DNA of 64,000 bases from contig SEHB01000001.1 of assembly GCA_004143945.1 (NCBI GenBank), positions 681,918 to 745,917 on the forward strand. The letters run 5' to 3'. How positions within the stretch are numbered: the stretch's first letter is position 1; each line of letters opens with the position of its first letter. Shown one piece after another: positions 8,795-23,830 of this stretch. This DNA comes from Lysobacteraceae bacterium (GTDB lineage Bacteria > Pseudomonadota > Gammaproteobacteria > Xanthomonadales > Rhodanobacteraceae). The notes below the pieces were generated by a model. It saw only the letters and a program-made list of their open reading frames with translations. It was not told the origin of the DNA and ran no database searches. Position numbers and translations under genes: made by a program.

Positions 8795-9766
8795 TCACGC
8801 GCGCGCGAACGGAATCGCAAGCACGTCGCGGATGTCGTCGGTGCCGGCCATGCACATCAGCAGGCGGTCGATGCCGAGCGCGACGCCCGCGCAGGGTGGC
8901 ATCGTTGCGAGCGCATCGAGGAAATGTTCATCCAGGGGCAATTCACGCTGTCCGCGATCGCGGCGGCGCGCGTTGTCGGCGACGAAGCGCGCGCGCTGCT
9001 CCGCCGGATCCGTCAGCTCGTGGTAGCCGTTGGCGAGTTCGTACGGCCCGAGGAACAATTCGAAGCGCTCGGCGACCGGCGGGTCACCTGCACGGATCCG
9101 CGCGAGCGCGCACTGGCTGGCCGGGAAATCGTGCACGATCGTGACGTCGTCGCGCGCGAACCCCGGCTGCAGCCGATGCGTGAGCAGGAGGTCGAGCCAG
9201 TCGTCGCGCGTGAGTCCCCGCGCATCGATGCGCAGGTCGCCGAGCGCCGCCTGCAGTTCCCCGATCGACGCCTCGTGCGGGTCGAGTCCGACGCCCGCAA
9301 GGAACAGGTCGCGATAGGAGCGCTCGGCGAGCGTCGTCGCGCGGCCTGCCGATGCCATCGCGTCGATGACCAGCGCGGCGGCCTCGCGTGCGAGGCGGCG
9401 ATGGTCCCAACCGACGCGATACCACTCGAGCATCGTGAATTCGGGATTGTGGCGCTGGCCGGCCTCGCCATTGCGGAACACCCGCCCGAGTTCGAAGCAA
9501 TCGCCGATGCCCGCGGCCAGCAGCCGCTTGAGCGGATACTCCGGCGAGGTACGCAGCCAGCGCTCGCGCGAACCTGCGTCCACGTGGCCGCTGAACAGCG
9601 TCACGAAGCCTTCGATATTGGGCTCGGTATTGCCGGCCGCGGACAGGATCGGCGTCTCGACTTCGAGCACGCCGCGCGCTGCGAAGAACCCGCGCACGAG
9701 CGCGTGGAGTCGCGCGCGCAGTTCGAGCACCTCGCGCAGGTGCGGCTGCGGGCGATCGATCGTCAT
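8795..9766 (-). CDS. epmA: EF-P lysine lysyltransferase EpmA (PoxA/GenX)
   Basis: 323 residues, the size of EpmA and lacking the anticodon-binding domain of LysRS. It activates (R)-beta-lysine and attaches it to a conserved lysine of elongation factor P. Class II synthetase motifs are visible: motif 1 around GVLEVETPILS, motif 2 as FRNGEAGQRHNPEFTMLEWY, and motif 3 as GVALGIDRLLM. The stretch TEPNIEGF with SPEYPLKRLLAAG is characteristic of EpmA. It lies 16 bp downstream of ligA on the same strand and probably shares its transcript. Neither efp nor epmB is in the window. Confidence 0.94.
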   Translation of the reverse strand: MTIDRPQPHLREVLELRARLHALVRGFFAARGVLEVETPILSAAGNTEPNIEGFVTLFSGHVDAGSRERWLRTSPEYPLKRLLAAGIGDCFELGRVFRNGEAGQRHNPEFTMLEWYRVGWDHRRLAREAAALVIDAMASAGRATTLAERSYRDLFLAGVGLDPHEASIGELQAALGDLRIDARGLTRDDWLDLLLTHRLQPGFARDDVTIVHDFPASQCALARIRAGDPPVAERFELFLGPYELANGYHELTDPAEQRARFVADNARRRDRGQRELPLDEHFLDALATMPPCAGVALGIDRLLMCMAGTDDIRDVLAIPFARA

Positions 9767-9782
9767 CCGGCGCGAACCACGT

Positions 9783-12149
<2,367 letters not shown>

Positions 12150-12236
12150 CTAGCGGGCTTGCCGCAGGGCGGCGTGACGAGCGCGGGCATGCCGTTCACA
12201 CTCGGGATACGTCCGCATCGAAGGAGCACGCGCGCG

Positions 12237-13079
12237 ATGGCGCCGAAAGCCTGGCCCCCGTTCCCGCACCCCGACAAGGCCTTCGACTACGCGGGCGACA
12301 AGCTCGCCAAGGCCTGGAAGACACTGCATGCCGGCGACCTCGAACCCTGGCCCGACGAGAAGCACGTCGCCGGCCTGCTGAAGGCGCAGCCGAAGCTCGG
12401 CAAGGACGCATCCGCGATCGCGGATGCGTTGCAGGATGCCTGGCGTGCGTTCCATCGTGGCGATTTCCAGAAGGCCTACGAAGGCGGCACCTCGCTCGGC
12501 GCGCTGGGTGCGTCGGTCGCGATCAAGGGCGGCGGCATCCATGCGACCTACCTGCTCGAGGGCGAGAAGGCGCGCATCGCGCGCTACGAGGAACTCGCCG
12601 CGCTCGCCGACGCCGCGGTGGCCGCCCTGCCCGGCCTCGCGAACAGCCACTACCGCCGCGCGTTCGCACTGGGCAGGCTGAGCCAGGCCTTGTCGATCAC
12701 GAAGGCGCTCGCGCAGGGGCTTGCGGGCAAGGTCAGCGAATCGCTGGCGCACGCATTGCGGCTCGCGCCGGGACACGCGGAAGCCGAGACCGCGCTCGGC
12801 CTCTACCACGCCGAGATCGTCGGCAAGGTCGGAGGCATGCTCGCGAAACTGACCTATGGCGCAAGTGCGGCGGAGGCCGAGAAGCACCTCGGCCAGGCGC
12901 TGAAACTCACGCCGGCTTCGCCGATCGCATGGATCGAGTACGGCAACGGCCTGCTGCTTCTTTACGGCGACCAGCGCGAGGACGACGTCGCCGAGGCCTG
13001 GGACAAGGCCGCCAGGCTTCCGCCTCGCGACGCGATGGAAGCGCTCGATGCGGGCTGGGCGCGCGAGCAGCTCGAATAA
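12237..13079 (+). CDS. TPR-like helical repeat protein, function unknown
   Basis: 280 residues, no signal peptide. A strong AAGGAG (12221-12226) sits 10 bp before the ATG. The C-terminal two thirds are alanine- and leucine-rich helices with TPR-like spacing (SESLAHALRLAPGHAEAETALGLYH and AEKHLGQALKLTPASPIAWIEYGNGL are two clear repeats). The N-terminal 80 residues (WPPFPHPDKAFDYAGDKLAKAW) are distinctive but match nothing I can name. It starts 97 bp from the divergent ligA. Likely a cytoplasmic scaffold or adaptor; no reaction can be assigned. Confidence 0.65.
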   Translation: MAPKAWPPFPHPDKAFDYAGDKLAKAWKTLHAGDLEPWPDEKHVAGLLKAQPKLGKDASAIADALQDAWRAFHRGDFQKAYEGGTSLGALGASVAIKGGGIHATYLLEGEKARIARYEELAALADAAVAALPGLANSHYRRAFALGRLSQALSITKALAQGLAGKVSESLAHALRLAPGHAEAETALGLYHAEIVGKVGGMLAKLTYGASAAEAEKHLGQALKLTPASPIAWIEYGNGLLLLYGDQREDDVAEAWDKAARLPPRDAMEALDAGWAREQLE

Positions 13080-13154
13080 CGCGCTGCGACTCTGGTACCT
13101 GTCCGGCCCGCCCGCGCCGGACTACCATCGGCGTTTCCAACTCGGGGAACTTCG

Positions 13155-14978
13155 ATGCGCATCCGCCCGCTCGCCGCCGTCGTCGCGGCCTTCCTGCTGC
13201 ACCCGGCGTTCGCCGCCGAATGGGTGGTCGAAGTGCCCTACGGCGACCGCGCCGAGCTCGCGCGCGCAGCGAAGTATTTCCAGCACCTCAAGGTCGATCG
13301 CGAGCGCGGCGTGTTTCGCGTGCAGGCCGACGATCGCGCCATCGCGCGCCTGCAGTCGGAAGGATTCGCCGTCGGCATCGACCTCGAAGCCAGTTCGAAG
13401 CTGCAGGCGGTGCTGGCGCGCGCGGCCGAAGCGCGGCGTTCGGACCTGCCGGTCCTGGATCCGAACGGGTATCCCGCGATCCCGGGATTCTCGTGCTATC
13501 GCACGGTGGAGGGCACCTACGCGACGATGGACGACCTCGCCGCTGCACATCCGGGGATCGTCGAGGTCCACGAGATCGGGCCGAGCTGGCGCAAGGAACA
13601 GGGATTCGCGAACGGCTACGAGATGCGCGCGCTGCGCATCACCAACCTCGCGACCGCGGCCGACGATCCCGATCGTCCCGCGATGGTCGTGTTCGGCTCG
13701 ATCCATGCGCGCGAGTACGCGCCGGCGGAGATCACGACACGCTTCGGCGAATGGCTGGTGCACAACTACGGCAGCGATCCCGAAGCGACCTGGCTCGTCG
13801 ACCACAACGACTTCAGGCTCGTGCTGCAGGCCAATCCGGACGGGCGCAAGATCGCCGAGGGCGGCGTGGGCGAACCGGGCCTGCTGTGGCGCAAGAACGT
13901 CAACGACGTCGAGGGGTCGTGCAGCTTCTGGGACGACAGCGATGGCGTCGACCTCAACCGGAATTTCCCGTTCCACTGGCACATCACCGGCGACGGCTGG
14001 GACGCCGGATCCAGTGGTGATCCCTGCGACGAAACCTTCCGCGGGCCCGCCGCCGGATCCGAACCCGAGACCGCGAACCTCGTCGGCTACGTCGTGGGCA
14101 GCTGCGATGCCGACGGCCATTGCACGGGCGGCGTGTTCGCCGATCGCCGCACCGGGTCGCCTTCGCCGGTCGGCGGCCTGCCCGACGATGGCGGCGCCGC
14201 GCCCGACGACACGCGCGGCATCTTCTTCGATATCCACAGCTATGCCGAGCTGGTCCTGTGGTCGTGGGGCGACACCAGCTCGCCGGCGCCGAATCGCGAC
14301 GGGCTGCGCCGGCTCGGTCGGCGCCTCGCGGCGTTCAATCTCTACGAACCGCAGCAGGCCGACGAGCTGTACCCGACCGACGGAACGACCGACGACACGG
14401 TGTACGGCCTCGTCGGCGTGCCGGCCTACACGTTCGAAACCGACGGCTCGTTCTTCCAGCAATGCGGTGGATCGCAGGGATTCGAGACCTTGACCGCACA
14501 GAAGAACCTCGATGCGTTGCGCTATGCCGCGCGTGCGCTGCACGCACCGTATCGCCTCCCCGGCGGACCCGACGTGCGCAATCTCGCGGTGTCGGAGGTG
14601 GCGCGCGGAAACGGCGGCTTGCAGGTGACCGTCAGCGCGACGATCGACGACACGCGTTACCGCCAGAGCAATGGCATGGAGCAGACCTACGCGATCGTGG
14701 CGGCGGATGCGTGGATCGATGGCGTGCCCTGGCAGGCCCCGCTCGATGCGAGCCCGCTCGCGGCGCTCGACGGCACGTTCGATACGGCGACGGAGCAGGT
14801 TTCCGCGACCATTGCGCTGCCCGCGCTGGCCGCGGGGCGACACCTGCTCTACGTGCAGGGTCGCAACGCGCGCGGCGGTGGCATGGCCGGCACGCCGAAC
14901 GCGGTCTTCATCGAAGTCCCGGAGATCGCCGACGACACGATCTTCGAAGACGGCTTCGATAGCCCGCCGGCGCGCTGA
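13155..14978 (+). CDS. Secreted M14-family zinc carboxypeptidase
   Basis: 607 residues with a signal peptide cleaved after AFAA (about residue 21). An N-terminal pro-like region (22-110) precedes the peptidase domain. Zinc ligands are His184 and Glu187 (SIHAREYAP) and His361 (FDIHSYAELVLW); substrate-binding NPDGR and LNRNF (Arg269) and the catalytic Glu428 (YTFETDGSF) are all present, so the enzyme should be active. After residue 475 comes a C-terminal beta domain, ending with DTIFEDGFDSPPAR. That last segment repeats the (I/V)F-x-DGF motif of two other secreted proteins here and lies at the extreme C-terminus. Convergent with ppiD; a terminator separates them. Confidence 0.88.
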   Translation: MRIRPLAAVVAAFLLHPAFAAEWVVEVPYGDRAELARAAKYFQHLKVDRERGVFRVQADDRAIARLQSEGFAVGIDLEASSKLQAVLARAAEARRSDLPVLDPNGYPAIPGFSCYRTVEGTYATMDDLAAAHPGIVEVHEIGPSWRKEQGFANGYEMRALRITNLATAADDPDRPAMVVFGSIHAREYAPAEITTRFGEWLVHNYGSDPEATWLVDHNDFRLVLQANPDGRKIAEGGVGEPGLLWRKNVNDVEGSCSFWDDSDGVDLNRNFPFHWHITGDGWDAGSSGDPCDETFRGPAAGSEPETANLVGYVVGSCDADGHCTGGVFADRRTGSPSPVGGLPDDGGAAPDDTRGIFFDIHSYAELVLWSWGDTSSPAPNRDGLRRLGRRLAAFNLYEPQQADELYPTDGTTDDTVYGLVGVPAYTFETDGSFFQQCGGSQGFETLTAQKNLDALRYAARALHAPYRLPGGPDVRNLAVSEVARGNGGLQVTVSATIDDTRYRQSNGMEQTYAIVAADAWIDGVPWQAPLDASPLAALDGTFDTATEQVSATIALPALAAGRHLLYVQGRNARGGGMAGTPNAVFIEVPEIADDTIFEDGFDSPPAR

Positions 14979-15003
14979 CGGCGCGGCAACAGCCAGCGCG
15001 TGG

Positions 15004-15034
15004 CGGTTCCCGCCCGATCGACGGGCGGGAACCG
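15004..15034. terminator. Bidirectional hairpin between the M14 peptidase gene and ppiD
   Basis: A perfect 13-bp inverted repeat (CGGTTCCCGCCCG, 15004-15016, and its complement 15022-15034) with a 5-nt loop ATCGA lies exactly between two convergent stop codons. There is no long T tract on either side. Confidence 0.7.
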
Positions 15035-15036
15035 AC

Positions 15037-16956
15037 TTACAGTTCGTCGAGCTTGGCGAGCGACTGCGTGACCTTGATCTCGCTGCGCAGCGCCTGCACG
15101 AACTCCGAGCTCGCCGTCGCGGCGAACTGCTGCTGCAGCGTGTTGCGCGCGGCTTCGCGGGTCTTTTCGTCGAGTCCCGCGACGGCGCCGTCCTTGACCG
15201 CCTCGAGGCGCACCAGCGCGTAGCTGTCGCCGCCGAGCTCGACCAGCTTGTCCACCGGCGCGCCCTGCGGATGCGGCATGCGGAACGCCGCTTCGACGAG
15301 CTGGCTGTCGAGGCCCGCCGCCTGGCGGCCGATGCCCTTGTGCGCCTGCACCTGGACCGCCGCCTGCGTCGCCACGTCCGCGAGCGTCTTGCCGGCCCCG
15401 AGCTCGGCGAACAGGCGCTCCGCACGCTGCTTCGCCTCGCGTTCGACGCGCTCGGCGATCACGCCTTCGCGCACGCGATCGCGCACCTCGTCGAGCGGCA
15501 TCGGCTTGGCGGGCTTGTGCTCGCCGAGGCGCACGACGACCACGTGGTTGCCGCCGAGGTCGATGACCTCGGAGTTGGTGTTCTGCACGAGCACTGCATC
15601 CGAGAACGCCGCCTGCACGACGCCGCGATTGGCGAGAATGCCTTCGGCCGCACCCTCGCGGCTGAACATCGGCGTCGTCTTCACGGCCACGCCGAGTTCC
15701 TTCGCCGCGGTTTCGAGCGACGACGGGTCTTCGTAGGCAAGGTCGGTCAGACGCCCGGCCTTCTCCGACCACGCGCGCTCACGTTCGCCGTCGGTGTACT
15801 CCTTCGCGAGTTCGGGGCGCACTTCTTCGAACGTGCGCGTCTTGCCCGGGCGCACGTCGCGCAACTGGATGATGTGATAACCCTCGCCGCCGAGCACGGG
15901 CGCGGACACGTCGCCTTTCGCGGCGAGGCCGAACAGCGCGGACTCGAACGCCTCGTCGGTCGTGCCGCGCTCGATCCATCCGAGTTCGCCGCCGAGGTTC
16001 TTCGAACCGAGGTCGGCCGAGTTCTTCTTCGCGAGTTCGGCGAAGTCGCCGCCGTCGCGGATCTGCTGCTCGATCGCCTGCGCCTTCGCGAGCGCTGCGC
16101 GCTGGTCGTCGGGACTGCCGCTGCCTTCCACCTTGACGAGGATGTGCGCGGCTTCGCGCTGCTCGCTCGTGACGAAGCGCGCCTTCTCCTTCTCGTAGCG
16201 ATCCTTCAGCACGCTGTCGTCGGGCGCCTGATCGATCTCGAGCGCGGACGCGTCGAGCTCCACGTACTGCAGCGAAACCTGCTCGGGCACCATGAACTGG
16301 TCGGAATGGGCGGTGTAGTACGCCTTGATGTCCTCTTCGGTCACCTCTCCATTCGACGGCGCCGGGCGATCGAGGCGCACGACGCTGAAGTCGCGCTGCT
16401 GGTCGCGCAGGCGCAGGTACTCGTCGACGTCGGCCGCGGTCACCACCGCGGTGGCGCCGACCTGCGTCGGCAGTTCGCGCATGCCGAGGTCCTGGCGCAC
16501 GCGTTCCTCGAAGCCGAGCGGGGAAAGGCCATTGGATTGCAGCGCCATGCGGTACTGCTCGGCGTTGAACACGCCGTCGACCTGGAACGCCGGGATCGGG
16601 AGGATCTCGGCGCGCACGCGCTGCGGCGCCACGATGATCCCGAGCTTCTCGTTCGCGGCAAGCAGCAGCTTCTCGTCGACGAGCTGCTTGAGCACCTGCT
16701 CGCGGATTTCGGGATTCTCGAAATACGAGGCATCGATCTGGCCGTTGGTCATCTGCACCAGCCGCTGGCGATGCTGGTTGAAGCGTTCGCGGAATTCCTC
16801 CTGCGTGACCTCGATGTCGCCGACCTTGGCGACGCCGGTGTCCATGCTCGCCACGAAGTACGACTCGATGCCGAAGAACGAGAAGCCGATCGTGATCAGC
16901 ACGAGCGCGATCTTGACGAACAGGCCGGATTTCTTGCCGCGTAGCATTTGCAACAT
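15037..16956 (-). CDS. ppiD: Periplasmic folding chaperone PpiD (SurA_N/parvulin)
   Basis: 639 residues, inner-membrane anchored. The N-terminal cytosolic tip MLQMLRGKKSG is followed by one transmembrane helix (about residues 12-33, VKIALVLITIGFSFFGI), then a SurA-like chaperone domain (VAKVGDIEVTQEEFRERF) and a parvulin domain around residues 260-370 (AAHILVKVEG, GGDFAELAKKNSADLGS, GGELGWIERG, GGEGYHIIQL). PpiD helps proteins leaving the Sec translocon. The ATG at 16956 matches the family N-terminus MLQ(M/N)(L/I)R; an upstream in-frame extension is not credible. It closes the tig-clpP-clpX-lon-hupB-ppiD series, with tRNA(Val) between hupB and ppiD. Confidence 0.95.
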   Translation of the reverse strand: MLQMLRGKKSGLFVKIALVLITIGFSFFGIESYFVASMDTGVAKVGDIEVTQEEFRERFNQHRQRLVQMTNGQIDASYFENPEIREQVLKQLVDEKLLLAANEKLGIIVAPQRVRAEILPIPAFQVDGVFNAEQYRMALQSNGLSPLGFEERVRQDLGMRELPTQVGATAVVTAADVDEYLRLRDQQRDFSVVRLDRPAPSNGEVTEEDIKAYYTAHSDQFMVPEQVSLQYVELDASALEIDQAPDDSVLKDRYEKEKARFVTSEQREAAHILVKVEGSGSPDDQRAALAKAQAIEQQIRDGGDFAELAKKNSADLGSKNLGGELGWIERGTTDEAFESALFGLAAKGDVSAPVLGGEGYHIIQLRDVRPGKTRTFEEVRPELAKEYTDGERERAWSEKAGRLTDLAYEDPSSLETAAKELGVAVKTTPMFSREGAAEGILANRGVVQAAFSDAVLVQNTNSEVIDLGGNHVVVVRLGEHKPAKPMPLDEVRDRVREGVIAERVEREAKQRAERLFAELGAGKTLADVATQAAVQVQAHKGIGRQAAGLDSQLVEAAFRMPHPQGAPVDKLVELGGDSYALVRLEAVKDGAVAGLDEKTREAARNTLQQQFAATASSEFVQALRSEIKVTQSLAKLDEL

Positions 16957-17160
16957 GGATGGGAACCTGTGCTCGGAGAGGCCGACCGGCGAGGCCGTGT
17001 CGAACGAAAGGGGGGGGGCATTATGCGGCGAAGGCGGCGCGCGCGCCGCATGCACGACGAGGGCGCCACGCGGGCGCCCTCGCGATTGCGGAAGCGGAAC
17101 GCGCGTTGCCCGTTCCCGCGACCGCCTATGCGGCGTGGGCGGATCGCGCGCCCGTGTTGC

Positions 17161-17235
17161 TGGTGGGTGCTGAGGGTTTCGAACCCCCGACCCTCGCCTT
17201 GTAAGGGCGACGCTCTACCGCTGAGCTAAGCACCC
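17161..17235 (-). tRNA. tRNA-Val (TAC)
   Basis: Complete cloverleaf on the minus strand: acceptor GGGTGCT, D-arm TAGCTCAGC, anticodon loop CTTACAA (anticodon TAC), T-arm GTCGGGGGTTCGAAACC and an encoded 3' CCA (17163-17161). It sits about 50 bp downstream of hupB and may share its transcript. Confidence 0.97.
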
Positions 17236-17284
17236 GATTGCCGTCGCGCGCGCCGCCCCTGGCGCGCGCAGCGTCCCGTGCTGG

Positions 17285-17557
17285 TCAGCCCAGGGCGTCC
17301 TTGAGCGCCTTGCCCGGCTTGAACGCCGGCACCTTCGACGCTGGAATCTTGATCTCGTCGCCCGTGCGCGGGTTGCGGCCGCTGCGCGCCGCGCGCGAGC
17401 GCACCACGAACGTGCCGAAGCCGACCAGCGACACCGAATCGCCGGACGACAGCGCCTTCTTGATCGTGTCGAACATCGCCTCGACAGCGCGCTCCGCATC
17501 GGCCTTGGTCAGGCCCGACGCTTCCGCGATCGCACCCGTGAATTCGGCTTTGTTCAT
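17285..17557 (-). CDS. hupB: DNA-binding protein HU-beta
   Basis: 90 residues, full-length HU. It is a nucleoid-associated dimer that bends DNA non-specifically. The family core is intact: [25 protein letters not shown] at the N-terminus, the beta-arm segment around [24 protein letters not shown] and the C-terminal helix [13 protein letters not shown] lies a few bases before the ATG. It is downstream of lon, as in E. coli, but has its own predicted promoter at 17704-17733, giving a leader of about 140 nt. Confidence 0.97.
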   Translation of the reverse strand: MNKAEFTGAIAEASGLTKADAERAVEAMFDTIKKALSSGDSVSLVGFGTFVVRSRAARSGRNPRTGDEIKIPASKVPAFKPGKALKDALG

Positions 17558-17703
17558 TTATTGGCTCCTGGCCGGAGCTGGCGCTCCGCGGTTGTCTGAA
17601 TTCGAGTCGAAACGCGCACCCGGAGGCCTAGCATCCCCGATTCGTCGTCTCGTTACCCCGCAATCGCCCGGACGTGGTCGTCTACCTGGATCGCGGCGCG
17701 CCC

Positions 17704-17733
17704 TTTATACCAGCGCGCCCCGGGGGCACGCAA
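17704..17733 (-). promoter_or_regulatory. Predicted promoter of hupB
   Basis: On the minus strand TTGCGT (17733-17728) and TATAAA (17709-17704) are spaced by 18 bp. It lies in the 255-bp gap between lon and hupB. Confidence 0.55.
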
Positions 17734-17812
17734 CACGCACACGCGCGCTCCGATGCGGAAAACAGCCGCAAATTCCGAAACTTGCGCGCACGTCGGCGAC
17801 TGCCATCAGGAC

Positions 17813-20284
<2,472 letters not shown>

Positions 20285-20331
20285 CGGTCTTCTTGGCGGG
20301 TCGTCGGGAACGGCGGTCGCGACAAATACGA

Positions 20332-20357
20332 ACGGCAGCGTGGACCCACGCTGCCGT
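20332..20357 (-). terminator. 12-bp hairpin between clpX and lon
   Basis: ACGGCAGCGTGG (20332-20343) and its exact complement (20346-20357) form a 12-bp stem closing on a 2-nt centre. On the lon strand it lies 54 nt after the clpX stop and 48 nt before the lon start. The following bases (TCGTATTTGT) are only weakly U-rich, so it may be a partial terminator, an attenuator or an mRNA-stabilising hairpin. Confidence 0.5.
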
Positions 20358-20410
20358 ATCGTCAAGTGAGGATTGGCGTCGCGATTTGCAAGCGCGACGC
20401 GCGCGGAGGA

Positions 20411-21688
20411 CTACTCGGAGGCCGCGCGATTCTGCATGTTGCCGCGGTAGATCAGGTACGGTTCGGCCTGTCCGTTGATGACCGCTTCATCCACCACGAC
20501 CTTGCTGACGTGCTCGATCGAAGGCAGGTCGAACATCGTGTCCAGCAGCACCTGCTCGAGGATCGTGCGCAGGCCGCGCGCGCCGGTCTTGCGCTTGATC
20601 GCCTTGCGCGCGACCGCGGTCAGGGCGTCGGGCCTGAACTCCAGTTCAACGCCTTCCATCTCGAACAGTCGCTTGAACTGCTTGGTGATCGCGTTCTTGG
20701 GCTCGGTCAGGATCTTGACCAGTGCCGCTTCGTCGAGTTCCTCGAGCGTGGCGACCACCGGCAGGCGGCCGACGAACTCGGGGATCAGGCCGAACTTGAT
20801 CAGGTCCTCGGGCTGCACGTCGGCGAGCAGCTTGCCCGCGTCGGCCATGCGGTCCTTGTTGCGGACTTCGGCATTGAAGCCGATGCCGGTCGCCTCGGAG
20901 CGCTGCTGGATGATCTTCTCGAGTCCGGCGAACGCGCCGCCGACGATGAACAGGATGTTGCGCGTGTCGACCTGCAGGAATTCCTGCTGCGGATGCTTGC
21001 GCCCACCCTGCGGCGGCACCGAGGCGATCGTGCCTTCGATGAGCTTCAGCAGCGCCTGCTGCACGCCTTCGCCGGACACGTCGCGCGTGATCGAGGGGTT
21101 CTCGCTCTTGCGCGAGATCTTGTCGATCTCGTCGATGTAGACGATGCCGCTCTGCGCCTTCTCGACGTCGTAGTCGCACTTCTGCAAGAGCTTCTGGATG
21201 ATGTTCTCGACGTCCTCGCCGACATAGCCGGCTTCGGTCAGCGTCGTCGCGTCGGCGATCGTGAACGGCACGTTGAGCAGCCGCGCGAGCGTGTCGGCGA
21301 GCAGCGTCTTGCCCGAGCCGGTGGGCCCGATCAGCAGGATGTTCGACTTCGCGAGCTCGACTTCCTCGCTGCGACTGCGCGTTTCCAGTCGCTTGTAATG
21401 GTTGTAGACGGCGACCGCGAGCACCTTCTTCGCGCGGCCCTGGCCGATCACGTACTGGTTGAGCACGTCGAGGATCTCGGCAGGCTTGGGCAGGTCGCTG
21501 CGCGCGCTGGCCGCCTTCTCCTCGAGTTCCTCGCGGATGATGTCGTTGCAGAGCTCGACGCACTCGTCGCAGATGAAGACGGACGGGCCCGCGATGAGCT
21601 TGCGGACCTCGTGCTGGCTCTTGCCGCAGAAGGAACAATAGAGGATCTTGCCGTTGTCGCCCGATCGGCTCTGCCGCTCGTCAGTCAT
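20411..21688 (-). CDS. clpX: ClpX, ATPase subunit of the ClpXP protease
   Basis: 425 residues, standard length. It unfolds substrates such as ssrA-tagged proteins and feeds them to ClpP. The N-terminal zinc-binding domain has [11 protein letters not shown] and [11 protein letters not shown]; Walker A is [12 protein letters not shown] and Walker B is [10 protein letters not shown]; the pore loop GYVGEDVE and the ClpP-binding IGF loop ([10 protein letters not shown]) are present, as is sensor-2 GARGLRTI. The ATG at 21688 follows GAGG and starts the conserved MTDERQ region. clpP lies 118 bp upstream on the same strand. Confidence 0.97.
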   Translation of the reverse strand: MTDERQSRSGDNGKILYCSFCGKSQHEVRKLIAGPSVFICDECVELCNDIIREELEEKAASARSDLPKPAEILDVLNQYVIGQGRAKKVLAVAVYNHYKRLETRSRSEEVELAKSNILLIGPTGSGKTLLADTLARLLNVPFTIADATTLTEAGYVGEDVENIIQKLLQKCDYDVEKAQSGIVYIDEIDKISRKSENPSITRDVSGEGVQQALLKLIEGTIASVPPQGGRKHPQQEFLQVDTRNILFIVGGAFAGLEKIIQQRSEATGIGFNAEVRNKDRMADAGKLLADVQPEDLIKFGLIPEFVGRLPVVATLEELDEAALVKILTEPKNAITKQFKRLFEMEGVELEFRPDALTAVARKAIKRKTGARGLRTILEQVLLDTMFDLPSIEHVSKVVVDEAVINGQAEPYLIYRGNMQNRAASE

Positions 21689-21806
21689 GCCCGCCTCGGG
21701 GTTCTTGCCGCCATCAATGCCGGCCGAGAATAACACAGCACGACCGGACGCCCAGTCCGGCCGGATGCTGGAGATGGTTCAGCTACGCGGTCGCCGCGCA
21801 GGCGTG

Positions 21807-22442
21807 TCAGGCGGCCGGATTGGCTTCGCCGGGGCGCTTTTCGAGCACTCCGTCGATCAGCCCGTAGGCCTTCGCGTCCTCGCCGCTCATGAAGCGGTCG
21901 CGCTCCATGTCGCGCTCGATCTGCTCGAGCAGCTGTCCGGTGTGCTTGACGTAGATCTGGTTCAGGCGACCGCGCAGGTACAGGATTTCCTTGGCCTGGA
22001 TCTCGATGTCCGTGGCCTGGCCCTGGGCGCCGCCCGAGGGCTGGTGGATCATCACGCGCGAATTCGGCAGCGCGTAGCGCTTGCCCTTCGCACCCGCGGT
22101 CAGCAGCAGGGATGCGGCGCTGCAGGCCTGGCCGACGCAGATCGTGCTCACGTCGGAGCGGATGTACTGCATCGTGTCGTAGATCGCGAGGCCGGCGGTG
22201 ACGACGCCACCCGGGCTGTTGATGTACAGGTTGATGTCCTTGTCCGGGTTCTCCGACTCGAGGAACAGCAACTGCGCGACGATCACGTTGGCCATGTAGT
22301 CGTCGATCGGACCCACGACGAACACCACCCGTTCCTTCAGCAGGCGCGAGTAGATGTCGTATGCACGCTCGCCGCGCGAGGTCTGTTCGACCACCATCGG
22401 GACGAGATTCAGCGCCTTGGCGGGCGTGATCAGGCTGGACAT
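21807..22442 (-). CDS. clpP: ClpP, serine protease subunit
   Basis: 211 residues. It forms the tetradecameric proteolytic chamber used by ClpX. The catalytic triad is present: Ser108 in [10 protein letters not shown], His133 in [11 protein letters not shown] and the Asp of ERDRFMS near residue 182. The N-terminus [20 protein letters not shown] is likely a short propeptide, as is usual for ClpP. It lies 22 bp downstream of tig and is probably co-transcribed with it. Confidence 0.97.
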   Translation of the reverse strand: MSSLITPAKALNLVPMVVEQTSRGERAYDIYSRLLKERVVFVVGPIDDYMANVIVAQLLFLESENPDKDINLYINSPGGVVTAGLAIYDTMQYIRSDVSTICVGQACSAASLLLTAGAKGKRYALPNSRVMIHQPSGGAQGQATDIEIQAKEILYLRGRLNQIYVKHTGQLLEQIERDMERDRFMSGEDAKAYGLIDGVLEKRPGEANPAA

Positions 22443-22464
22443 GCGATTCTCCGGCGCCGGCCGC

Positions 22465-23742
22465 TCAGGCGCCCGGACGCATCACGTCATTGAAGCTCAG
22501 TTTCTGCACGTTGCAGCGCGCATGGTCGGCGATCCATTCGACCACCTGGTCCTCGATCACGCGATTCTGCAACCCGCTCATCAATTGGGGGTCGCGCGAG
22601 TAGAGTTCAACGACCTTCTCGGGCTCTTCGTAGGTCGAGGCAATCGTCGCGAGCGCTTCGCTGACGCGGCGCGGCTCGAGCCGGATCTCGTTCTGGCGCG
22701 CGAGTTCGGCGATCAGCAGCCCGGCGCTGACGCGGCGGCGCGCGACCGGCAGATACGCCGCAAGCGCGTCCGGCGCCTGCGCACCTGCCTGGCGCGCGAG
22801 CAGGCGCGCTTCGTTCTCGATCATGCCCTGCGGCACGTCGAGTTCCGGATGCGCTTCGACGAGCTTGTCGATCGTGCTGGCCTTGAGGCGCGCGGTCAGC
22901 ACGCCCTTTAGCTCGCGCTCGAGGTTCGCGCGCACGTCTTCGCGGAACTTCGCGAGACCGCCGTCGCGGATGCCGAAGCTCGCAGCGAACGCTTCGTCGA
23001 CGACCGGCAGCTGCGGCTCCTGCACGCGCACGAGCTTGACCTTCACCTCGGCCGACTTGCCGGCGAGCGCAGGCGTGCGCACCGCGGCGGGGAAATCGAC
23101 GCGGGTCGTGAATTCGTCACCGGCCTTGTGGCCGGCCAGCTTGTCCTCGAGTTCCTTCGAGTATGCGCCCGAACCCAGCACCGCACCGACGCGGTCCATG
23201 CCCGATTCCGGGTGGCGGAAACCGTCGCCTTCGGCCGAGAATTCGAACAGGACCATGTCGCCTTCCTGCGCGGCACGCTCGACCTGGTTCCAGCTGCGGC
23301 GCTGCAGGCGCAGCGTCTCGATCATCTGGTCGATGTCGGCCTCTTCGACCGTGGCTTCGGGCTTCACGATCTCGAGTGCGTCGACATCGAGCTTGCCGAT
23401 CTCGGGCAACACCTCGAACGTCGCGGTGTACTCGATCTCGCCGTTCTCGGGCCGACCCGTGGTCGCGATCGACGGCTGCACGGCCGGTCGCAGCTTCTCC
23501 TGCGTGACCGCTTCCTGGAAGCTCGAGCCGATCATTTCCGACAATGCTTCATTGCGGATCTGCGCGCCGTAGCGCTGCTCGATCACGCGCGTCGGCACCT
23601 TGCCCGGGCGGAAGCCCTTGAGGCGCGCGCTGCGACCCATTTCCTGGATGCGCGTGCGGATCGTGTCCTCGAGGCGCTGGGCCGGCAGGCGAACGGTGAG
23701 CTTGCGGCCGAGGGAGCCGACGTTTTCGATCGAGACTTGCAT
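22465..23742 (-). CDS. tig: Trigger factor
   Basis: 425 residues. It is a ribosome-bound chaperone with prolyl isomerase activity. The ribosome-docking signature appears as [17 protein letters not shown]; the FKBP-type PPIase domain runs over about 150-240 ([16 protein letters not shown] to [21 protein letters not shown]), and the C-terminal chaperone arms follow. The ATG at 23742 starts the standard MQVS(I/V)E N-terminus and is preceded by AGAGGAA. It is 88 bp downstream of the last tRNA of the five-tRNA operon, so read-through from that operon is possible. Confidence 0.97.
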   Translation of the reverse strand: MQVSIENVGSLGRKLTVRLPAQRLEDTIRTRIQEMGRSARLKGFRPGKVPTRVIEQRYGAQIRNEALSEMIGSSFQEAVTQEKLRPAVQPSIATTGRPENGEIEYTATFEVLPEIGKLDVDALEIVKPEATVEEADIDQMIETLRLQRRSWNQVERAAQEGDMVLFEFSAEGDGFRHPESGMDRVGAVLGSGAYSKELEDKLAGHKAGDEFTTRVDFPAAVRTPALAGKSAEVKVKLVRVQEPQLPVVDEAFAASFGIRDGGLAKFREDVRANLERELKGVLTARLKASTIDKLVEAHPELDVPQGMIENEARLLARQAGAQAPDALAAYLPVARRRVSAGLLIAELARQNEIRLEPRRVSEALATIASTYEEPEKVVELYSRDPQLMSGLQNRVIEDQVVEWIADHARCNVQKLSFNDVMRPGA

Positions 23743-23830
23743 GGTGTTCCTCTGACTCCGATAGGCATTGCGCCACCGGCCACGCCCGCCGGGCGGCACC
23801 GGTGAGGATGCGCCGCTCCGTGCGAAGGCA

